A stretch of 59,022 bases of DNA from Candidatus Avelusimicrobium aviculae (GCA_944324655.1 CALUXF010000009.1:1-59022); one strand, 5' to 3'; positions 36,590 to 45,380 are shown, counted from the first letter of the stretch. Numbers and translations are program-made. The notes: a model not told the origin generated them from the letters alone.

Positions 36590-37348
36590 ATGAGCGAAAA
36601 AGATTTTAAAGAAAAAGACGCTTCCAACAAAATTTTATCGCTGGTATCGCATAAATTAAAAACCCCGTTATCCATTATTAACGGGTATTCAGAAGCCATT
36701 TTGTCTCAAGCGGGAAAAGAAAAATTTTCCCCCTTTACTTCCAAAGCCCTGGAAGAAATAAATAAACAAGGCGGCAAAATGGCGGAATTGGTGGACAAGC
36801 TGTTAAACTACAATAAAATATCCGCCATGAAACCCGCAGACTTAAAGAAAACGGACATCAATTTAAAAACTTTGGTAAAAGAATGCGCTTCCCGCGCTAT
36901 CGCCAAAGATGACGATTCCGCCGCCCCGGCGCCTGCTGCCTCCGAGCCGGCCGCCAAACGCGGAACCTATATAGAAATTGACTGTTCCGAACGTTTAAGC
37001 GTGCACGCCGATAAAGAAATATTAAAAGCCATGCTGGAAGAAATGCTGGATAATGCCATTAAATTTAATAATAAAATGGAAAAAATCATTAAACTGCAAT
37101 GCGCCAACCACGGAGATACGGTTTCCATATCCGTGCGCGATTACGGCGCCGGCATACGCCCGCAGGACGTAAACCGCATTTTTGATCCTTTTTACCAAGT
37201 GGATGACTATTTTACCGGCCAAATAAACGGCTGGGGTTTGGGCCTGCCCATGCTAAAAAACGGGGCGGAATTGCATGGAGGAACGGTAAATGTCGTGTCA
37301 GACCGGGGCCTAGGTTCTATTTTCACCGTTACGCTGCCCATACAATGA
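36590..37348 (+). CDS. Soluble sensor histidine kinase without input domain
   Basis: A 252-residue kinase made only of a HisKA dimerisation domain and an HATPase domain. The H-box is SLVSHKLKTPLS with H21. The N-box is MLDNAIKFN (about 155-163), G1 is RDYGAGI, the F-box is IFDPFYQ and G2 is GLGLPML. All needed residues are there. No membrane segment, PAS or GAF domain is visible; the first 10 residues are charged. It probably reads its signal through partner proteins. It overlaps the next gene by 4 bases. No response regulator lies in the operon. Confidence 0.92.
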   Translation: MSEKDFKEKDASNKILSLVSHKLKTPLSIINGYSEAILSQAGKEKFSPFTSKALEEINKQGGKMAELVDKLLNYNKISAMKPADLKKTDINLKTLVKECASRAIAKDDDSAAPAPAASEPAAKRGTYIEIDCSERLSVHADKEILKAMLEEMLDNAIKFNNKMEKIIKLQCANHGDTVSISVRDYGAGIRPQDVNRIFDPFYQVDDYFTGQINGWGLGLPMLKNGAELHGGTVNVVSDRGLGSIFTVTLPIQ

Positions 37349-37857
37349 ACTCTTTAGACTGCATACAAGAAGCCACCACTCAATGTGAAGCGCTGCGCGG
37401 CCAGCTAACCGCTGACGCCCGCCTGCTGGCGGAATTTTACCGCCGGCTGGAACAAATATCGGCCCAACTCCATAAAAATATGGACGTGCGGGACGTGTCC
37501 TTTGCGGAGGAATTTAACAGCTTCTGCCAAAACTTGCGCACAAATACGGACAAGCAAGAAGCGGCCTGGGCCCAAATACGCGCCCAAGCCCGTTCTTGGA
37601 CCAAGAACGATTACGGCGCCGACATGGCCCTGCCCGCAAAAGGATTTAACAACAAAGCAAAAACACTTTCCCGCATGTGTGATGAATTTACCACGGAATA
37701 CCACCGCTTTTACCGTTTATATCAAGGTTATACGGCGCAAAAATTAAATGTATGGTTGTTAACTTCCTGCGCGACTGCCGTTAATAATATTACGGACAAA
37801 GTCTTATTTCTGGCGCGGGAAATTGCCAAAAACGCGGAACGTTACCGGAGGCTATAA
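37345..37857 (+). CDS. Unknown all-helical cytoplasmic protein
   Basis: A 170-residue protein that I do not recognise. It lacks signal and membrane segments and is predicted to be almost entirely helical from its heptad-like hydrophobic spacing (for example residues 12-45 and 115-168). It overlaps the histidine kinase gene by 4 bases (ATGA) and ends directly before the ATG of the exporter gene, so its translation is tightly coupled to both. A role as adaptor of the input-less kinase is a plausible inference without motif support. Confidence 0.72.
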   Translation: MNSLDCIQEATTQCEALRGQLTADARLLAEFYRRLEQISAQLHKNMDVRDVSFAEEFNSFCQNLRTNTDKQEAAWAQIRAQARSWTKNDYGADMALPAKGFNNKAKTLSRMCDEFTTEYHRFYRLYQGYTAQKLNVWLLTSCATAVNNITDKVLFLAREIAKNAERYRRL

Positions 37858-38880
37858 ATGTTTAACAAAGAAAAACCTCTTTACTATTACCAAAAAACCA
37901 GCACCATTTGCCTGACCATTATTGCCGCGGGCATTGTTACCGCCATGCTGGTGTATACAAAAGCGGTGCTTATTCCGTTGGTTATATCCATCTTTTTATA
38001 CACTATTCTGATACAAATGACCAATCTCCTGCGCCATAAACTTTCTTTTCCCAAGTGGTTGGCGGTAAGCTTTTCCATATTGGTTTTTTTAGCGTTGTTT
38101 GCCGCCATTATTTTGTTTACCGTCAATTCTATCGGGGATTTCTTAAAAGGGGCGGAAGTATATAAAGAAAATTTGCTAGGCACAGCGCAAGATATTTTAA
38201 CCCGCCTTCAACACCACGGCATAGAAATTGACCAAACTTCCGTTATCACCGCGCTAAGGGACTTGCCTTTATTTAATTGGCTTAAAAACTTTGGGGGTAA
38301 ATTATTCTCCGTAGTATCCAACGCCACCCTGATACTGTTGTTTATGATTTTCTTTTTGCTGGGCAGCAAAAAAACCCCTCCCATTACCAATGAAACAATT
38401 AAAGAAATGCTGTCTAACGTATCAGTTTATTTATCTGTAAAGCTAATCACTTCTCTTTCCACCGGGATTATTATTGCCATTATCTTACTGGCCTTTAAAG
38501 TAAAACTGGCCCTGCTGTTTGCTTTATTTGCGTTTCTGCTTAATTTTATCCCCAGTGTGGGTTCCATTATCGGCGTATTGTTACCGGTGCCGGTCTTATT
38601 TTTACAATTTGGGTTTGGCGGACATTTGTTTCTAATAGTAGGGTTGTTAACTGCCACGGAGTTTATTATTGGAAACCTTGTTGAACCCCGTTTCCTGGGG
38701 GACGGGATGGATTTACACCCCGCCGTGGTTATTGCTTCTTTAATCTTTTGGAGCTTGGTTTGGGGCGTTCCGGGCGCGTTTTTATCCGTGCCCATTACGG
38801 CGTCCGTTAAAATTATTTTGGGGAAAATAAAACACACCCGCCCCGTAGCGGAGCTGCTGGCGGGAAGGCTTCCCCACTAA
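37858..38880 (+). CDS. AI-2E family (PerM/YhhT-like) membrane exporter
   Basis: A 340-residue inner-membrane protein of the AI-2 exporter superfamily (PF01594 type). It has three N-terminal helices (about 16-90), a middle amphipathic region (about 95-140) and four or five C-terminal helices with the conserved signature NFIPSVGSIIGVLLPVPV (about 220-240) and the GNLVEPRFLGDGMDLHPAVV stretch. Family members export AI-2 or other small molecules or act as Na+/H+ antiporters; the substrate is not readable. It is the last gene of the barrel-kinase operon and is followed by a terminator. Confidence 0.9.
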   Translation: MFNKEKPLYYYQKTSTICLTIIAAGIVTAMLVYTKAVLIPLVISIFLYTILIQMTNLLRHKLSFPKWLAVSFSILVFLALFAAIILFTVNSIGDFLKGAEVYKENLLGTAQDILTRLQHHGIEIDQTSVITALRDLPLFNWLKNFGGKLFSVVSNATLILLFMIFFLLGSKKTPPITNETIKEMLSNVSVYLSVKLITSLSTGIIIAIILLAFKVKLALLFALFAFLLNFIPSVGSIIGVLLPVPVLFLQFGFGGHLFLIVGLLTATEFIIGNLVEPRFLGDGMDLHPAVVIASLIFWSLVWGVPGAFLSVPITASVKIILGKIKHTRPVAELLAGRLPH

Positions 38881-38884
38881 AGTT

Positions 38885-38912
38885 ATCCCCGGCGCCCGCC
38901 GGGGATTTTTAT
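38885..38912 (+). terminator. Terminator of the kinase-exporter operon
   Basis: ATCCCCGG pairs with CCGGGGAT, followed by a T-run, four bases after the stop. Between this and the next terminator lie about 135 bases in which I see no gene. Confidence 0.9.
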
Positions 38913-39049
38913 ATAGAATAAAAAGCCATACATAACCCGCCCCTCCAGTAAAATGGGGAATTTCCCTAAACCTTATCCGGTAGATTGTATAAAAACGGCG
39001 CGCCTCACTTGCTGGTTGTATGGCGGCCTTTTAGCAAATTCTTAAATGA

Positions 39050-39079
39050 AAACACCCCGCGCTGTAACGCGGGGTGTTT
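39050..39079 (-). terminator. Terminator of the envelope operon
   Basis: AAACACCCCGCG pairs with CGCGGGGTGTTT. It stops minus-strand transcription after the 39.1 kb gene. Confidence 0.88.
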
Positions 39080-39117
39080 GATTGCAAATATCTACCTTTA
39101 CTATTGCAAATTCATCT

Positions 39118-39696
39118 TTACTGGGGCATTTCTTCCCGTACTTTATTAAATAAATTACTGGAAGTGGCGCGGGTTAAAAACGCTTCCCACTCTTCCGGGG
39201 ACATTTCAAAATCATCCATTACTATGGAAGAAATCTCACGGGAAGATTCTTTCCCCATCGCTTTATTTTCTTTGATATATTCGCGTTCCAGCTCCACATA
39301 ACGGCTGGCTACCGCATAATCAATATCTTCCTGCGTATAGGGAAAGTCTTCCTCCAGAGAAGCGGAAGCCTCTTGCTCCTCAGCCTCATCTTCTTGCGCA
39401 GCAGGGGCGGAATCCTTTTGCTGGGAAGAGGTATCCTCTTTTTCAGCAGATTCCGCCTCCGGGGCGGAAATTACTTCTTGCGCGGAAGGAAGATCTTGCG
39501 GATTTAGATCCCCTGCAGGAATCAACATTTCTTCCTGTGCCGGGGGCACGGAAGGATTAATCTGCGGGTTTTCCACCGGGGGAGTATTAACCACCCGCCC
39601 AGCCAATAAATTAGAACAAGCGCTGGGGTTGACAATAAAATAAATACTCAAAATGATGAAAACCAAAACGGCAGCTTTAAGAAAAATTTTTACCAT
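39118..39696 (-). CDS. Acidic membrane-anchored protein of unknown function
   Basis: A 192-residue protein with one N-terminal membrane segment (about 5-22, FLKAAVLVFIILSIYFIV), a Pro/Glu/Ala-rich acidic linker (about 40-120) and a C-terminal helical part (about 125-190). The linker is low-complexity and probably disordered. I recognise no family. Start: the ATG at 39696 has GGAGG upstream; the frame open to 39828 would add a basic tail overlapping the previous gene. It ends a seven-gene minus-strand envelope operon. Confidence 0.75.
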   Translation of the reverse strand: MVKIFLKAAVLVFIILSIYFIVNPSACSNLLAGRVVNTPPVENPQINPSVPPAQEEMLIPAGDLNPQDLPSAQEVISAPEAESAEKEDTSSQQKDSAPAAQEDEAEEQEASASLEEDFPYTQEDIDYAVASRYVELEREYIKENKAMGKESSREISSIVMDDFEMSPEEWEAFLTRATSSNLFNKVREEMPQ

Positions 39697-39742
39697 TGTA
39701 CACTGCCTCCTATGCAAATAGAATACAATATTTTGGACTTTA

Positions 39743-40318
39743 TTAAAAATTATTATTTTCTGCCGCACCCGCAGCCGCCGGCTCTCCTTGCAGAACCTGC
39801 ACGCTTTGTACATATTGCGGATTGGCAAAAATTTGCCCCACCACCGCCGCGAACTGAGGGTTTTGCATATGCTTTTTTATCAACTGCTCCACTTCGGGGT
39901 ATTTTTGCACCACGGCGGTTAAGCGCGGGCCGCTTAAAGCCTGCAGGCTTAACGCTTCCCCCTGGGTTAATTGGGCCAATTCCCGGTTGAAGGTTTGAAG
40001 TGCTGAATCGTTTTGATAATCAGAAAAGATGGATTGCAGCGTTAAATCCGCCTGTTGGGTTTCTTTTTCAGGGGAAAGGGGAATATCCCCCAGGAACACA
40101 TCTTGCTGCATTTGCGGATTGTATGGAATAGGACGGGCGGCCGGCTCCGCCTGCGGCATCCCTAACGTAATGGGCACATTTTGAAAAGTAAAATCAGAAA
40201 AACTTTCTTCTTCTTTTTGCAATTTATATTTTTCATACGCGCGGTAGCCATTAATCACCCCTACTGAGGCAATTATGGCTGCCATCGCGCAAATATAAAA
40301 CCAACTGGTTTTAGACAT
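39743..40318 (-). CDS. Single-pass membrane protein of unknown function
   Basis: A 191-residue protein with an N-terminal anchor (about 6-23, WFYICAMAAIIASVGVI) followed by a basic/acidic stretch and a largely helical, Gln-rich soluble part. The pattern KYPEVEQLIKKHMQNPQFAA near 145-165 may be a repeat-like helix pair. No family is recognised. Its start codon overlaps the stop of the FKBP gene by one base, so translation is coupled; co-function with the isomerase in the periplasm is inferred. Confidence 0.75.
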   Translation of the reverse strand: MSKTSWFYICAMAAIIASVGVINGYRAYEKYKLQKEEESFSDFTFQNVPITLGMPQAEPAARPIPYNPQMQQDVFLGDIPLSPEKETQQADLTLQSIFSDYQNDSALQTFNRELAQLTQGEALSLQALSGPRLTAVVQKYPEVEQLIKKHMQNPQFAAVVGQIFANPQYVQSVQVLQGEPAAAGAAENNNF

Positions 40319-41046
40319 TACAGCACTTCCACCAGTTCCACATTAAATACCAAAGTGGAATTGGGGGCAATCGGGCCTAAGGGGCGGTTGCCGTAAGCGG
40401 TGTCCGCCGGGCAGACAATTTTTGCTTTGGCGCCCGGTTTCATATATTGAATAGCTTTCGTCCAGCAGGGAACCACATCCGTCAGTTTAAACGTGGCGGC
40501 TTCCCCGCGGTCGTAAGAACTGTCAAATTTGGTGCCGTCAATCAACGTGCCTTCGTAATTGACTTTTACGGTGGAATCAGCCTTGGGGGATTTTCCTTTC
40601 CCTTTGCGGGAAAGTTTAATCATCGCCCCGTTATCTAAGGTTTTCACACCTTTTTCTTTTTTGAAATTATCCATATATTCCTGTTGGGCGGCCTGGCGTT
40701 TTTGGCTGATGATTTCCGCGTCTTTTTGATATTTTTCTATAATTTGGGGCTTATAGGCTTCCAATTCAGTTTGGGAAGATTTGTTTAACAAACTGTCACG
40801 CATCCCCTGGGAAAGGGCTTTATAGTCGTCTTCGTTATCCAAGATAAGCTGTTTCTTTAAATTATCCCCCAACAAAAAACCCAAGGAATACAACATTTTA
40901 TTGCGTTCGGCCGGGTCTTGAGGCTGGGCAGCCTCCGCCGGGGCTTGTTGGTCCGAAGCCGGAAGTACCTGCGCCCCCTGCGGCGCATCCTGCGCCATTA
41001 ATACCGCCGGAGTCAGTAATAAAGTTAAAGCAATTAATTTTTTCAT
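40318..41046 (-). CDS. Periplasmic FKBP-type peptidyl-prolyl isomerase
   Basis: A 242-residue prolyl isomerase of the FkpA/Mip type. It has a signal peptide (1-19, LMAQ), an N-terminal helical dimerisation region (about 45-130: YSLGFLLGDNLKKQ and following) and a C-terminal FKBP domain (about 140-242). Active-site landmarks are VNYEGTLIDGTKFDSSYDRG and YGNRPLGPIAPNSTLVFNVELVE. It assists folding of periplasmic or outer-membrane proteins. It follows the LPP20-like gene by 9 bases. Confidence 0.92.
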   Translation of the reverse strand: MKKLIALTLLLTPAVLMAQDAPQGAQVLPASDQQAPAEAAQPQDPAERNKMLYSLGFLLGDNLKKQLILDNEDDYKALSQGMRDSLLNKSSQTELEAYKPQIIEKYQKDAEIISQKRQAAQQEYMDNFKKEKGVKTLDNGAMIKLSRKGKGKSPKADSTVKVNYEGTLIDGTKFDSSYDRGEAATFKLTDVVPCWTKAIQYMKPGAKAKIVCPADTAYGNRPLGPIAPNSTLVFNVELVEVL

Positions 41047-41055
41047 TTTATTCTC

Positions 41056-41988
41056 CTATCTTATTTTTAAATATTCATACATACGTTGCGAAATCTGCTG
41101 GGAGGCCTTATCCCCCACGCCTTCCATACTGCGCCGCAGGGAATCCTGCCGGCGGGAAGTACCCGCCCGGTCCTGCACATGAAAACGGGCAAAAGTAACG
41201 CCCAACGTTTCGTCCACCATGCTTACAGATGCCCCGCTGGAGCACCACTCCAATCCTTTCACGCGGTCAGAAGAATAATCGTCCACCGTGGTTTCCACCA
41301 ATACGGTTAAAGGGGCGTTTTCCTCATCGCTTTGCGCCACGCCCAACCCCAGTTGGTTTAAAGAATCGGTAATTTTGCTGAGCAACACAATATGCTGGGG
41401 GCCTTTGGTTTGGATAGACACTTTTACCGCTCCCATCGCATTTTTTAACGCCTCTTTATATTGGGCAAACTCCGCCGAACGGTACCCTTCCTGCCCGGCG
41501 TTTATAAAAGCGTAAATATCTTGATACTCATTGCGCTGCGCCACCAAAGGCTGCATATTAAAGGCCAATTTCAGCGCGGCAAACGGTTCCGGCCCGGCAG
41601 AAAGGCTTTTGGCAAAACCGGCCAATTTTGCGTCCAGTGCGTCCATGGGCACAGCCAACATTTTTTGGGCGGTTTCCCGGTCCAACACGGCTAAAGCAAA
41701 ATAATTTTTGGGGGAGGAATTTTTTTCCTTCCAAACTTTTTCCACCCGGGCATTAGCCAAAATATCCTCCAAAATTTGCGGATCGGACACTTCCGCCGCG
41801 TTTTCAAACGCTTTTCTCATATTGCTAAGCGCGTCAGCGGAGGCGGCTTCTTTGTCGCCCCCTTCCCCGGCTACCACATAATAGCGGGTTTGGTCAAATA
41901 AAGACATTTGGTAATTGACCGTATTTTTATTTATATGGGCACAGGCAGCCAGCAACCCCGCCGCCAACACCATAAACCATTTTTTCAT
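41056..41988 (-). CDS. LPP20-like lipoprotein
   Basis: A 310-residue lipoprotein with lipobox LLAAC (Cys16). The N-terminal half resembles LPP20-type lipoproteins: a repeated Ala-rich helix (KEAASADALSNMRKAF) followed by VEKVWKEK and KNYFALAVLDRETA. The C-terminal half (about 180-310) is an additional region with alternating strands and no recognised family. Start: the ATG at 41988 begins the signal peptide; the longer frame to 42063 overlaps the upstream gene. Together with LpoB and the TPR lipoprotein it forms a three-lipoprotein set, as seen in other bacteria. Confidence 0.8.
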   Translation of the reverse strand: MKKWFMVLAAGLLAACAHINKNTVNYQMSLFDQTRYYVVAGEGGDKEAASADALSNMRKAFENAAEVSDPQILEDILANARVEKVWKEKNSSPKNYFALAVLDRETAQKMLAVPMDALDAKLAGFAKSLSAGPEPFAALKLAFNMQPLVAQRNEYQDIYAFINAGQEGYRSAEFAQYKEALKNAMGAVKVSIQTKGPQHIVLLSKITDSLNQLGLGVAQSDEENAPLTVLVETTVDDYSSDRVKGLEWCSSGASVSMVDETLGVTFARFHVQDRAGTSRRQDSLRRSMEGVGDKASQQISQRMYEYLKIR

Positions 41989-42001
41989 TTGTTTTCCCCT
42001 T

Positions 42002-43300
42002 TTATTTGGCCGTACGGTGGTGCAGGAATACCCTTTCCCCCGCGCGCACCCGCACCGGCCCAAAATTATGCTCCCCTATTATATTACCATATCCATCTTG
42101 AAACCAGAGCTTTATTTCATGCGTGCCGGGCGCAACAAATATCCGGGACAAACGCACCTCCGCTGGTAAAGTAAACCATTGGCGGGTGTCCGCCGTTTCC
42201 GTAAGCGCGCCCAACAAATTAACAAACATTCCGGCCAATTCCCCCACGGTATCATCTTGGGCGGCTTGGGCGGCGGCGTGGCGCGCCTGTACCACCGCCG
42301 TTTGCTTTATCACCGCCCGGGTAGCCAAACGAAACAGCATCGCCGGGGTGCGCTCCTGTAAATAATTTTTAGCTAAAACGGAGGTATCCTGCACTTTTTG
42401 CGTCGCTTGCGCGAAGACACCGTCCGCCGTTACAAAAGAACTCTTCGTTTGATAGGGCTGCTCCTCAAACACCGGAAAAGCCAGTGTAACGCTCCGGCCC
42501 GTAAGCCCGGCCATAACGGCGTTTTGCACTTGTGGGCTTACGCGCGCCCCCTCCACCGGAGAAGACGCCCACAAAAGCAGCTTATCCCACCCCACCTGCA
42601 TTGTTTGGTTTTTTAGTAAAGGAAGTAATCCGTTATAATGAAAAATTAAAATTTCGCCCATTTGATCCGCATTGGCCGGGACGGGGAAATCCGGAACGGG
42701 CCAGCCGTTTTTTTGATAAGCATTCAACGCGTTTTGGCGGGAGATACGGGCATCATCACGCTGAGCTCCGCTTTCAAAAACCAAGCTGGAAAAATACTGC
42801 ACAAAAGCGTCGTCATTATATCCGTTGGTTTTTGTACCGCGCAGCTGCGCCAAATAAAACACCGCTTTGCGCGCTTCCACCAGCGCCCCCTGCAAATCGT
42901 TTTGCTGCAAAAAATTCATCCCCCGGTAAAAAAAAGTGAGGGCTTTTTCATAAGGGGCGGCATAGTAGGGGGTGGTTAAATCATTAATCAAAAGCGTGCC
43001 CAAAGCCCCGGTAACGCTTTTGGCGTAAAGCTGCTCTATGATGTTCTGGGCAGTGGAGAGGGCTTCGTCGCTCTTGGCGGGTTGCTGGGCATCATGCAAA
43101 AGAGCCGCCTTGTCCAAAAAGTACAAAGCGGCGTCTTTCTCTTTATAAAGCTTATTTTTATTTTCTTCCAGCTGGGAAACCGCCGGAGTAAAATTTTGCG
43201 CGGCAACCAAACGGTTTATGTCTTTTTTATAACGCAAAGAAGGGCCGGCGCACGCCGAACAAAACAGAGCCAACCCAATTACAGCGGCCCGCACCCTCAT
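42002..43300 (-). CDS. TPR-containing lipoprotein (COG3014-like)
   Basis: A 432-residue lipoprotein with lipobox LFCSAC (Cys about 16). A helical repeat region (about 25-180) includes ALTFFYRGMNFLQQNDLQGA and LVEARKAVFYLAQL, typical of TPR-like pairs. The C-terminal part (about 230-430) is rich in strands and ends with GTHEIKLWFQDGYGN. Overall layout and linkage to an LpoB gene fit the COG3014 family; this is from memory of neighbourhoods and not certain. The start at 43300 is preferred over 43312 because the signal peptide begins there. Confidence 0.78.
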   Translation of the reverse strand: MRVRAAVIGLALFCSACAGPSLRYKKDINRLVAAQNFTPAVSQLEENKNKLYKEKDAALYFLDKAALLHDAQQPAKSDEALSTAQNIIEQLYAKSVTGALGTLLINDLTTPYYAAPYEKALTFFYRGMNFLQQNDLQGALVEARKAVFYLAQLRGTKTNGYNDDAFVQYFSSLVFESGAQRDDARISRQNALNAYQKNGWPVPDFPVPANADQMGEILIFHYNGLLPLLKNQTMQVGWDKLLLWASSPVEGARVSPQVQNAVMAGLTGRSVTLAFPVFEEQPYQTKSSFVTADGVFAQATQKVQDTSVLAKNYLQERTPAMLFRLATRAVIKQTAVVQARHAAAQAAQDDTVGELAGMFVNLLGALTETADTRQWFTLPAEVRLSRIFVAPGTHEIKLWFQDGYGNIIGEHNFGPVRVRAGERVFLHHRTAK

Positions 43301-43305
43301 ATTTC

Positions 43306-43896
43306 TTACCAAGAAACTTTACTGCGTTTGACGTATTTTTTAATCTGTTTTTGACCGTTCCAAACAATTTGGTTGGTTTCCAGATTAATCAGTTTCATAT
43401 TCACCTGGTAAAACACCAACGCGTTGCTGCCGGCCTGGTCTACCACGGAATTCAGGGTTCCGCTGAGCATAAAATCAGCCCCTATTTCTTTGCCAAACGC
43501 TTTGCGGGTCTCTTCAGAGGCAAATTCATCCTGTTCCAAACGCTCGGCGCGCACTTCCCCGCGTTCTTCTTTAGAAGCCACAAATTCCACCTTGCCGGAA
43601 TTAATTAACGCGCGCTGTATTTCTTCCACAAACACGTCCGTATTGATATGCTCCATGCTGTTATTGGTTACCGTGCCCACAATTACTACGGGCTCTTTGC
43701 CCAGCTTAAGAAGCGTCTTATTATACCAACCGGCGTTTAAGCAGTCGTCAATCATCTCGGCGGCCACCATTTGGGCATCCGTATCGTTCCAGCCGCCGCT
43801 TACGTCTTTTATCAAATTCGTTTCCACCCGTTTCACGCTGGGCGCACAGCCAAAAGCCAATGCGCAAGCTAGTAAAACAAACATCCATTTTTTCAT
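43306..43896 (-). CDS. lpoB: LpoB-like penicillin-binding protein activator
   Basis: A 196-residue lipoprotein with lipobox ALAFGC (Cys17). The LpoB-type domain is visible: DVSGGWNDTDAQMVAAEMID, VVIVGTVTNNSMEHINTDVF, GADFMLSGTLNSVVDQ and VNMKLINLETNQIVWNGQK. LpoB activates class A PBPs through the peptidoglycan layer. Compared with E. coli LpoB the disordered spacer after the lipid Cys is almost absent, so its reach must be short. It starts 21 bases after the pilin-like gene stop and precedes the COG3014-like gene. Confidence 0.88.
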   Translation of the reverse strand: MKKWMFVLLACALAFGCAPSVKRVETNLIKDVSGGWNDTDAQMVAAEMIDDCLNAGWYNKTLLKLGKEPVVIVGTVTNNSMEHINTDVFVEEIQRALINSGKVEFVASKEERGEVRAERLEQDEFASEETRKAFGKEIGADFMLSGTLNSVVDQAGSNALVFYQVNMKLINLETNQIVWNGQKQIKKYVKRSKVSW

Positions 43897-43917
43897 ATTT
43901 TTTATCCTAAAATTAAA

Positions 43918-44343
43918 TTATAAATCCAATTTCTCGCAAATTTTAGCTCCGGCTACGGACCGGGTTTCGTGGGAGCAATCCGCCTTTCCGCTGGCTACGT
44001 CCACCGTCAGCCATTTGGCGATATTATTATGCCGCGCGTAAATCAAACCGTCCTGCAAGTAAAAATCATAATACGCGCATTCCAGCGTATTTACGCCCTC
44101 TTTGGTCACTTGCGGGCAGGTGAGCGGGAGGCCGAAGTCCGTCCAGCTTTGAGCATACCGGCCGTCATGCTCGGCGGCGTAGTCCTTTTGCGCTTGGGCC
44201 AGACGGCGAGCCATTTCCAAAGCTTCTTTTGCGTGGGTAATCTCTTTATGTTTGGCATATTGCGGCCAGCCCAAGGCAAAGCCAAAACCAACGATAATTA
44301 TCAACACAAAAACAATTCCGTGCGCCATTCCTTGTCGATTCAT
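43918..44343 (-). CDS. Pilin-like protein with a lost prepilin motif
   Basis: A 141-residue protein organised like a type IV pilin: an N-terminal hydrophobic helix (about 8-27), PQYAKHKE, the helix continuation HAKEALEMARRLAQAQKDYAAEHDGRY (split in the sequence as 37-63) and a C-terminal Cys-rich globular part with CAYYDFYL, DCSHETR and ICEKLDL. These match Elusimicrobium-type pilins. The prepilin peptidase site GFTLIE is replaced by G-MAHGI, losing Glu5, so cleavage and assembly by the usual route are doubtful. AGGAG precedes the ATG. It is the first gene of the LpoB operon. Confidence 0.78.
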   Translation of the reverse strand: MNRQGMAHGIVFVLIIIVGFGFALGWPQYAKHKEITHAKEALEMARRLAQAQKDYAAEHDGRYAQSWTDFGLPLTCPQVTKEGVNTLECAYYDFYLQDGLIYARHNNIAKWLTVDVASGKADCSHETRSVAGAKICEKLDL

Positions 44344-44377
44344 TAAATTCTCCTTTTTCTATATTATACCAACAAAA

Positions 44378-45325
44378 CTAATCATACGGAAACAAATTGC
44401 GGTGTACCCCGCGCAAACGCGTAATATAAAAGAACTTTCCCCTCCGCCAACCTTTGTTAAGCGCCGGAGCTAAAATAATCAGGCTAACAGCCCCGATAAC
44501 TAGTACCAGCCCCCAAGCCAAACCCTGTGTAAAAGGCTCATGAAACACCAACACTCCTATCAGCATGGCGGTAAGCGGTTCAAACGCTCCCAAAACGGAA
44601 GAAAAAGTGGACCCTATATTTTTAATGGCATACACCAAAGATAAGTTGGACAGCACCGTAGGAACCAACGCCAGCAGCAACAAATTAAGCTGGCCGCTCC
44701 CGCCCGGAACCGGCTGCAGCCCCCCCTGCCAAACGGCAAACAGTAAAAAAGTAACCGTATCAAATAAAAAGATATAAAAAGTAAGTTTTAGCGCCCCCAT
44801 GTGTTTCACGCAAGACTGGTTCACCCCCACAATATACAGCCCGTAAGACAGGGCGGACATCATTTCTATCAGCACCCCTTTCACCTGTACGCCCTCAGAA
44901 GATCCGACCCCCGACAATAACGCCACCCCCGCCAAAGCCATTACAATGGCGGTGTAAGTAAAAAAGGAAGGTTTTTCCCCAAAAAACAAAGCCATTATCA
45001 CCGCCACAAACACAGGATAAAGAAAAATAATGGTGGTAGCCGCCCCGCTGGGCAAATAATTATATCCCCAAAATAAAAACAGGGCGGAACCTGTATACAA
45101 TACGCTCAGCCAAGCCAAGGTAAACAACTCTTTAGGAGTTACGGTAAAAGACTTGCGGGCTAAAAACAATATTCCGCCCAGCAAAACCGCCGCCAAAAAG
45201 AAGCGGTAAAACAAAATGGAAGGAAACCTCATCCCCTCCGCTATAATGGGCAGCGTAAAAAGCGGTATCATGCCGAAGGTGGAAGAAGTTAAAATGCCGC
45301 AAAAAATTCCTTTCCAATAGTGCAT
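44378..45325 (-). CDS. EamA/DMT-superfamily transporter
   Basis: A 315-residue inner-membrane protein with ten predicted helices arranged as two EamA repeats (about 1-145 and 155-300). Repeat landmarks include FYRFFLAAVLLGGILFL, YLPSGAATTIIFLYPVFVA and, in the second half, LGAFEPLTAMLIGVLVFHEP. The family exports amino acids, nucleobases or other metabolites; the substrate is unknown. Start: the ATG at 45325 begins the first helix; the frame open to 45415 runs into the hydrogenase terminator hairpin and is rejected. Confidence 0.9.
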   Translation of the reverse strand: MHYWKGIFCGILTSSTFGMIPLFTLPIIAEGMRFPSILFYRFFLAAVLLGGILFLARKSFTVTPKELFTLAWLSVLYTGSALFLFWGYNYLPSGAATTIIFLYPVFVAVIMALFFGEKPSFFTYTAIVMALAGVALLSGVGSSEGVQVKGVLIEMMSALSYGLYIVGVNQSCVKHMGALKLTFYIFLFDTVTFLLFAVWQGGLQPVPGGSGQLNLLLLALVPTVLSNLSLVYAIKNIGSTFSSVLGAFEPLTAMLIGVLVFHEPFTQGLAWGLVLVIGAVSLIILAPALNKGWRRGKFFYITRLRGVHRNLFPYD

Positions 45326-45380
45326 ATAGGTATTGTATCTAAATAAAAGAGCGCAATAAAGAACGCGCGCGCCACAAAAT

